From Flavobacteriaceae bacterium (GTDB taxonomy: Bacteria > Bacteroidota > Bacteroidia > Flavobacteriales > Flavobacteriaceae), in NCBI GenBank assembly GCA_018623655.1, contig JAAZVG010000060.1, positions 1-8,430 of the forward strand: a DNA stretch of 8,430 bases. The letters are read 5' to 3'. The notes under the pieces are model-generated. The model did not search any database. It saw only the letters and a list, made by a program, of their open reading frames with translations, and was not told the origin of the DNA. A program made the translations under genes and the position numbers. Below, piece after piece: positions 4,831 to 8,430 of this stretch (positions within the stretch are counted from its first letter, which is position 1; each line of letters opens with the position of its first letter).

Positions 4831-6932
4831 TAGATCAAAATTTGATATGCGATAAAAGCCGACAAATAAGCTAATAAGGTCATAAAAAAGAGTTGAATCA
4901 TTGGCCATTTCCATGAGTTTGTCTCTTTGCGAACCACAGCAAGAGTACTCATACACTGCATCGCAAATGCGTAGAAGAGAAGTATCGAAACTCCAGATGC
5001 CAGATTAAAAATTGGTCTACCAAACTCATCGGTTTCAAGTGACATTCGATCTATAATTGTTGACTGGCTTTCTTCACCTACACTATAAATCGTCGCTAGG
5101 GTACCCACAAAAACTTCTCTTGCGGCGAATGAGGTAATCACGGCAATACCAATTTTCCAGTCATAACCTAACGGTTTAACTACAGGTTCAATGAACTTAC
5201 CTAATGTGCCAATGTAACTGTGCTCTAGTTTATAGCTTGATACTTTTTGTAATAATTCTTCATCGCTAAGATTTAAACCTTGCTGCTTAATCTGCTGAAT
5301 AACCTCAGTCTCTGCATTTTTGAAAGAATCACTAGAACCATTTGAACCTAGAAACCAAATTACCACAGATAATGCAAGAATAATCTTACCCGCTTCTAAA
5401 ACGAAACTTTTTGTCTTCTCAAACACTGTGAAAACTACGTTTCTAAATTGGGGTGGCTTAAAGGTTGGCATCTCAATCATAAAAAACGAGCGGCGTTCAA
5501 TATTAAGTCCTCTATTCAGTATGGCAGCCGCAACTATGGCAGCTAAAAAGCCCAATAGATACAATCCTGTGAGTACTAGCGCCTGATAGCCTAACCCTAA
5601 GAATCGACCCTCAGGAATCACCAGCGCGATTATAATTAGATAAACAGGCAATCGAGCCGAACAGGTAGTGAATGGCACTACCATGATAGTGATCAGACGT
5701 TCTTTCCAATTTTCAATGGTCCTGGTAGCCATTACCGCCGGGATAGCGCAGGCCATACCAGAGATTAGAGGTACAACACTCTTTCCACTGAGACCAAAAG
5801 GTTTCATGATACGATCCATTAAAAACACAACCCGCGACATGTATCCGCTCTCTTCGAGTATTGAAATAAATAAGAATAAAAAGGCGATTTGAGGAATGAA
5901 GATTACGACCCCTCCTATCCCTGCTATCACCCCTTCGGCTAATAGGTCAGTGAGTACTCCTGAAGGCAAGGTTGCTTTGATCCATTCGCTTGTTGAAGCG
6001 AAGAAATTATCGATAGCATCCATTGGGTAACTACTGAAATCAAAAATTGCCTGAAACATGGTAAATAGAATCACAAAGAAGATCAGATATCCAAAAATCT
6101 TGTGGGTAAAAATTCGATCTAATACCCCTTGTATACCATCTGCTTTTGATAGATCTTTTTGATAACCAACATTCAATGCGTCATTAATTTTCTTATAACG
6201 AAGCACTGTCTCTCTGTGCTGCATCTTTTGAAGTTCTACCTTAGATTTGGTGCTAAAGGCTGATCGATCGGGAATCACTTTCTTCTCTATGGGCATGAAA
6301 TTCACGTCTTGGGTAATCGCAAGCCACAACTTATAAGCATCAATCTTAGGGAAAGCAGTCTTTAAATTCTCGAAATAGGCCTTATCTACCTTTGTAATGT
6401 TTAGACTCGGTGTCTCTGATATTGATTGGTAATTAGAAAGAATGGCCTTTAGGTCTTCAATTCCAGTATCATTTCTTGAACTTAGAAGTGCAATTCGTGT
6501 ATCTAACTCTGCCTCTAAAACAGGAACATCAATTTCGATCCCTAGGCGCTTCATACGATCAGACATATTTACGACAAGTACGGTTCTAAGGCCTAAGTCT
6601 TTGATTTGAGTGAAGAGTAAAAGATTACGCTTTAGATTTTCAACATCAGCTATAACCACTACCACGTCAGGAAAATCTGGATCTCTTCGATTCAGAAGAA
6701 TTTCAACCGCAACACTCTCATCCAATGAGGTGGTATTCAAACTATATGTTCCTGGTAAATCGTATATGGTAGCACTCAAATTAGGTCCCAAAGAGCAACT
6801 ACCCGTTTTCTTTTCAACGGTGATACCAGGATAGTTACCCACTTTTTGACGAAGTCCTGTGAGTGCATTGAAAATTGAAGTCTTTCCCGTATTCGGATTG
6901 CCAATGAGTGCTACTTTCAAAGAACTACTCAT
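4830..6932 (-). CDS. feoB: Ferrous iron transport protein B
   Basis: This is a 700-residue, full-length FeoB, the inner-membrane Fe2+ importer with a G-protein domain. The GTPase motifs are all present: G1 GNPNTGKT (11-18), the switch I region with NYPGIT (33-38), G3 DLPG (58-61), G4 NMSD (122-125) and G5 SSRNDTG (151-157). A helical spacer follows (about 160-270). The membrane part runs from about 277 to 700 and holds the two pseudo-symmetric Gate blocks. Conserved signatures are SGMACAIPAVMATRT (391-405), CSARLPVY (424-431), SFAAREVFVGT (601-611) and AMQCMSTLAVVRKE (657-670), with Cys395, Cys424 and Cys660 in the pore-lining region. The ATG at 6932 shares one base with the feoA stop, and its stop shares one base with the Feo peptide start, so all three are translationally coupled. 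There is no FeoA fusion and no sign of damage. Iron control is likely but no clear Fur box is seen. Confidence 0.97.
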   Translation of the reverse strand: MSSSLKVALIGNPNTGKTSIFNALTGLRQKVGNYPGITVEKKTGSCSLGPNLSATIYDLPGTYSLNTTSLDESVAVEILLNRRDPDFPDVVVVIADVENLKRNLLLFTQIKDLGLRTVLVVNMSDRMKRLGIEIDVPVLEAELDTRIALLSSRNDTGIEDLKAILSNYQSISETPSLNITKVDKAYFENLKTAFPKIDAYKLWLAITQDVNFMPIEKKVIPDRSAFSTKSKVELQKMQHRETVLRYKKINDALNVGYQKDLSKADGIQGVLDRIFTHKIFGYLIFFVILFTMFQAIFDFSSYPMDAIDNFFASTSEWIKATLPSGVLTDLLAEGVIAGIGGVVIFIPQIAFLFLFISILEESGYMSRVVFLMDRIMKPFGLSGKSVVPLISGMACAIPAVMATRTIENWKERLITIMVVPFTTCSARLPVYLIIIALVIPEGRFLGLGYQALVLTGLYLLGFLAAIVAAAILNRGLNIERRSFFMIEMPTFKPPQFRNVVFTVFEKTKSFVLEAGKIILALSVVIWFLGSNGSSDSFKNAETEVIQQIKQQGLNLSDEELLQKVSSYKLEHSYIGTLGKFIEPVVKPLGYDWKIGIAVITSFAAREVFVGTLATIYSVGEESQSTIIDRMSLETDEFGRPIFNLASGVSILLFYAFAMQCMSTLAVVRKETNSWKWPMIQLFFMTLLAYLSAFIAYQILI

Positions 6933-7156
6933 TATTCGAGATCTAAATAAATTAAACTCGCCATATTCCTTCGAATAGCGATACGATTACCAGCAACTAG
7001 ATAATAGAGTGGATCATTTAAAGGGGCGATTTGAAGTAATTGAACTTCATTACCGGGGAGACAGCCTAACTCCATCAATTTTACAGGTAGTTTCTCATCG
7101 ATACAATCTGAGATGATTGCTTTTTGACCGATTTTTAAATCGAGAAGATTAGCCAC
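6932..7156 (-). CDS. feoA: Ferrous iron transport protein A
   Basis: This is a 74-residue SH3-like FeoA, a small cytosolic protein needed for FeoB activity that is thought to act on its G domain. The family pattern is clear: LLDLKIGQKAIIS (4-16), KLMELGCLPGNEVQLLQ (26-42) and YYLVAGNRIAIRRNMASLIYL (51-71). The start codon is GTG (7156-7154); no in-frame ATG gives a complete first strand, and the family N-terminus fits here. No Shine-Dalgarno sequence is seen, as for the other genes. The stop shares a base with the feoB start (TAATG). A promoter box lies at 7186-7193, so the operon begins here and not in the upstream SCO gene, although read-through from SCO (53 bp gap) is possible. Confidence 0.95.
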   Translation of the reverse strand: MANLLDLKIGQKAIISDCIDEKLPVKLMELGCLPGNEVQLLQIAPLNDPLYYLVAGNRIAIRRNMASLIYLDLE

Positions 7157-7161
7157 TGTTC

Positions 7162-7174
7162 TTATTTAGAATAA
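7162..7174. promoter_or_regulatory. Short inverted repeat in the feoA leader
   Basis: TTATT-TAG-AATAA is a perfect 5-bp inverted repeat between the feoA -7 box and its GTG start. Iron regulators (Fur, DtxR type) bind AT-rich palindromes at such places, but this one is short and lacks the full 19-bp Fur pattern. It is a weak candidate only. Confidence 0.2.
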
Positions 7175-7185
7175 ATTTAAAGAAG

Positions 7186-7193
7186 CAAATTTA
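7186..7193 (-). promoter_or_regulatory. Probable -7 box of the feo operon
   Basis: The minus strand reads TAAATTTG, an exact TAnnTTTG match, in the 53-bp gap after the SCO stop and 29 nt ahead of the feoA GTG. It gives the feo operon its own promoter. No firm -33 TTG is seen; GTTAG about 15 bp upstream is only a partial match. Confidence 0.45.
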
Positions 7194-7209
7194 CCTTTTT
7201 TTGACTAAC

Positions 7210-7887
7210 CTACTTCTCTTCTTCACTATTTTTCAGAATCTCAATGTCTGAAAGAAGTCGATCCATTTCCTCTTCTCTAGTGCCATCATAAAATCCCCGA
7301 ATTCTGCGCTGTTTATCAACTAAAATGAAATTTTCTGTATGAATCATATCGAATGGACCTCCGTCTCCGTCTTCTTGAACAGCCAAGTACGATTTTCGTG
7401 CTAATTCATAAATCTGCTTTTTATTTCCGGTAACTAGGTTCCACTTTGCATCATTCACCCCTTTTTCGATGGCGTATTTCTTTAACTGAGAAACCGAGTC
7501 AATTTCTGGAGTCACCGAATGAGATAATAAAAGAACCTGGTCATCATCTGCTAAAGCAGCTTGAACATCTACCAAATTAGCCGTCATAATTGGACATATT
7601 GTAGGGCAAGTTGTAAAGAAAAAATCAGCGACATAAATCTTATCTCGATAGTCTTCTTGAGTGATGGTATCTCCGTTTTGATTTACCAAGCTAAAGTCAG
7701 CTATACGATGATATTTTTTGACATGTTGAAGCGTAGAGTCAACTAACTCGACATTTACCATGTTAGGCTGATATACTGGCAAACGCTTAACTGGCTGAAG
7801 TGCCTCATAAATCAAATACATGATCACCGAACTAAGCAAGGCAAAGAAGATGAAAAATCGCTTGTAATGGCTGAAAAAAGCACGCAT
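7210..7887 (-). CDS. SCO1/SenC family protein, membrane-anchored copper chaperone or thiol protein
   Basis: This 225-residue protein has a single N-terminal membrane anchor (about 11-29, preceded by HYKR) and a thioredoxin-like domain facing the periplasm. The metal site is complete: TTCPTICPIM gives Cys94 and Cys98 in a CxxxC motif, and His183 in MIHTENFILVD is the third ligand. Proteins of this family bind copper and help build the CuA centre of cytochrome c oxidase, or act as thiol reductases. I chose the ATG at 7887 because it puts a basic stretch directly before the anchor. An upstream in-frame ATG at 7926 adds 13 residues that do not look like family N-termini and would overlap the promoter box at 7892-7899. 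It is divergent from the RseP gene and lies upstream of the feo operon on the same strand, which may reflect a shared metal or respiratory theme. No oxidase genes are in the window. Confidence 0.92.
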   Translation of the reverse strand: MRAFFSHYKRFFIFFALLSSVIMYLIYEALQPVKRLPVYQPNMVNVELVDSTLQHVKKYHRIADFSLVNQNGDTITQEDYRDKIYVADFFFTTCPTICPIMTANLVDVQAALADDDQVLLLSHSVTPEIDSVSQLKKYAIEKGVNDAKWNLVTGNKKQIYELARKSYLAVQEDGDGGPFDMIHTENFILVDKQRRIRGFYDGTREEEMDRLLSDIEILKNSEEEK

Positions 7888-7891
7888 TATA

Positions 7892-7899
7892 CAAAGGTA
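7892..7899 (-). promoter_or_regulatory. Probable -7 box of the SCO gene
   Basis: The minus strand reads TACCTTTG, an exact TAnnTTTG match, ending only 4 nt before the ATG at 7887. Transcription would start at or next to the start codon, giving a leaderless mRNA. A -33 TTG is not evident. Confidence 0.45.
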
Positions 7900-7932
7900 A
7901 TAAGCAAAGCGAATTCTTTCGACCATTATCGG

Positions 7933-7940
7933 TAACTTTG
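7933..7940 (+). promoter_or_regulatory. Probable -7 box of the RseP gene
   Basis: TAACTTTG matches TAnnTTTG exactly, 18 nt upstream of the ATG at 7959. It is back to back with the SCO box in a 71-bp divergent gap. No clear -33 TTG is seen. Confidence 0.45.
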
Positions 7941-7958
7941 TCTTCTATTTCAAAAAAT

Positions 7959-8430
7959 ATGAGCATTCAGATCATTCAATTCATACTGAGTCTTTCCCTT
8001 TTAATTGTTTTACATGAGTTAGGACATTTTATTCCAGCTCGAATATTTAAGACTCGTGTTGAGAAATTTTACTTGTTTTTCGACATCAAGTATTCGCTTT
8101 TTAAGAAGAAAATTGGTGATACCGTCTACGGAATCGGATGGCTTCCACTAGGTGGGTATGTGAAAATTGCAGGGATGATCGATGAATCGATGGATAAAGA
8201 ACAGTTAGCCAAGCCTCCACAACCTTGGGAATTTCGTTCAAAACCAACATGGCAACGACTGATTATCATGCTCGGAGGTGTAACGGTTAATTTTATTCTG
8301 GCCGTGGTCATTTATATCGGCCTTTCTTATACCTACGGTGACCAGTACATAAAGAATGAGTCTGTAAATGGGGGTGTCTGGGTGGTAGAAGATGAAATTG
8401 GTGCTCGTGTCGGTATCCAAACTGGCGATA
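7959..8430 (+). CDS. rseP: RseP-type site-2 zinc metalloprotease (M50B), N-terminal part
   Basis: The first 157 codons are present and the right edge cuts the gene; complete family members in Bacteroidota are about 430-450 residues. The first membrane helix carries the zinc-binding HELGH (His19, Glu20, His23) in VLHELGHFIPAR. After it come PLGGYVKIAGM (about 60-70), typical of RseP, and a charged stretch (DESMDKEQ). A second membrane helix with GGVTVNFILAVVIY (about 105-120) follows. The sequence ends at the beginning of what should be the periplasmic PDZ domain (VGIQTGD). The catalytic Asp motif (NxxPxxxLDG type) lies beyond the window. RseP cleaves transmembrane anti-sigma factors and remnant signal peptides within the inner membrane, controlling envelope stress responses. 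It has its own promoter box, divergent from SCO. Confidence 0.93.
   Translation, partial: MSIQIIQFILSLSLLIVLHELGHFIPARIFKTRVEKFYLFFDIKYSLFKKKIGDTVYGIGWLPLGGYVKIAGMIDESMDKEQLAKPPQPWEFRSKPTWQRLIIMLGGVTVNFILAVVIYIGLSYTYGDQYIKNESVNGGVWVVEDEIGARVGIQTGD

Noticed and set aside
4717..4956. 79-codon reading of the Feo peptide gene
   Set aside because: The first 42 codons lie inside the feoB 3' end in another frame. The family start is the ATG at 4830, coupled to the feoB stop.
7888..7926. Longer SCO start at 7926
   Set aside because: The added residues (MVERIRFAYYLCI) do not resemble family N-termini and overlap the exact -7 box; the ATG at 7887 puts a basic stretch just before the anchor.
7892..7940. 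Facing CAAAG and CTTTG motifs as an operator in the SCO/rseP gap
   Set aside because: These are the G-ends of the two divergent -7 boxes, which explains the symmetry without a regulator.
8126..8420. Two minus-strand frames of 60-61 codons
   Set aside because: Antisense shadows of the RseP gene, which has HELGH and GGYVKIAG motifs.

Overview
The window looks like chromosomal DNA of a Bacteroidota bacterium, probably an aerobic marine-type member of the Cytophagales or a relative. The lineage call is inferred from several signs. The DNA is AT-rich, and I see no Shine-Dalgarno sequence ahead of any start I checked. TAnnTTTG boxes, the Bacteroidota primary sigma factor -7 element, sit just ahead of nearly every transcription unit. 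The proteins are of Bacteroidota type: a CrtY lycopene cyclase, a DUF2141 protein, a tiny FeoB-associated Cys-rich peptide, and RseP.

Layout. Positions 1-1165 (minus strand) hold a TetR-type regulator and a TolC-like outer-membrane channel gene joined by a 4-bp ATGA overlap. The channel gene runs off the left edge and is probably the start of an efflux operon. Positions 1272-3369 hold two convergent isoprenoid genes whose 3' ends overlap by 14 bp: a polyprenyl diphosphate synthase (probably a GGPP synthase) and lycopene beta-cyclase. Positions 3433-4720 (plus strand) hold a GufA-type ZIP metal transporter followed by a small exported DUF2141 protein. Positions 4717-7156 (minus strand) hold a tight ferrous-iron uptake operon, feoA-feoB-FeoB-associated peptide, with both junctions being TAATG stop/start overlaps. 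Positions 7210-7887 (minus strand) hold a membrane-anchored SCO1/SenC protein. Positions 7959-8430 (plus strand) hold the start of an RseP-type site-2 protease, cut by the right edge.

How the genes work together. GGPP synthase and CrtY belong to carotenoid synthesis, one making a C20 precursor and the other closing the beta rings. FeoAB, the ZIP transporter and SCO form a loose group for metal import and respiratory metal handling. The TetR gene has a striking 28-bp inverted repeat just upstream of its promoter box, a likely autoregulatory operator for the efflux genes.

There is no stretch over 300 bp without a gene; all intergenic gaps are about 50-110 bp and hold promoters. I see no RNA genes, mobile elements or CRISPR arrays. 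I found no clearly new multi-gene system; the most interesting signals are in the regulatory DNA at 1163-1258 and in the very tight gene joints.
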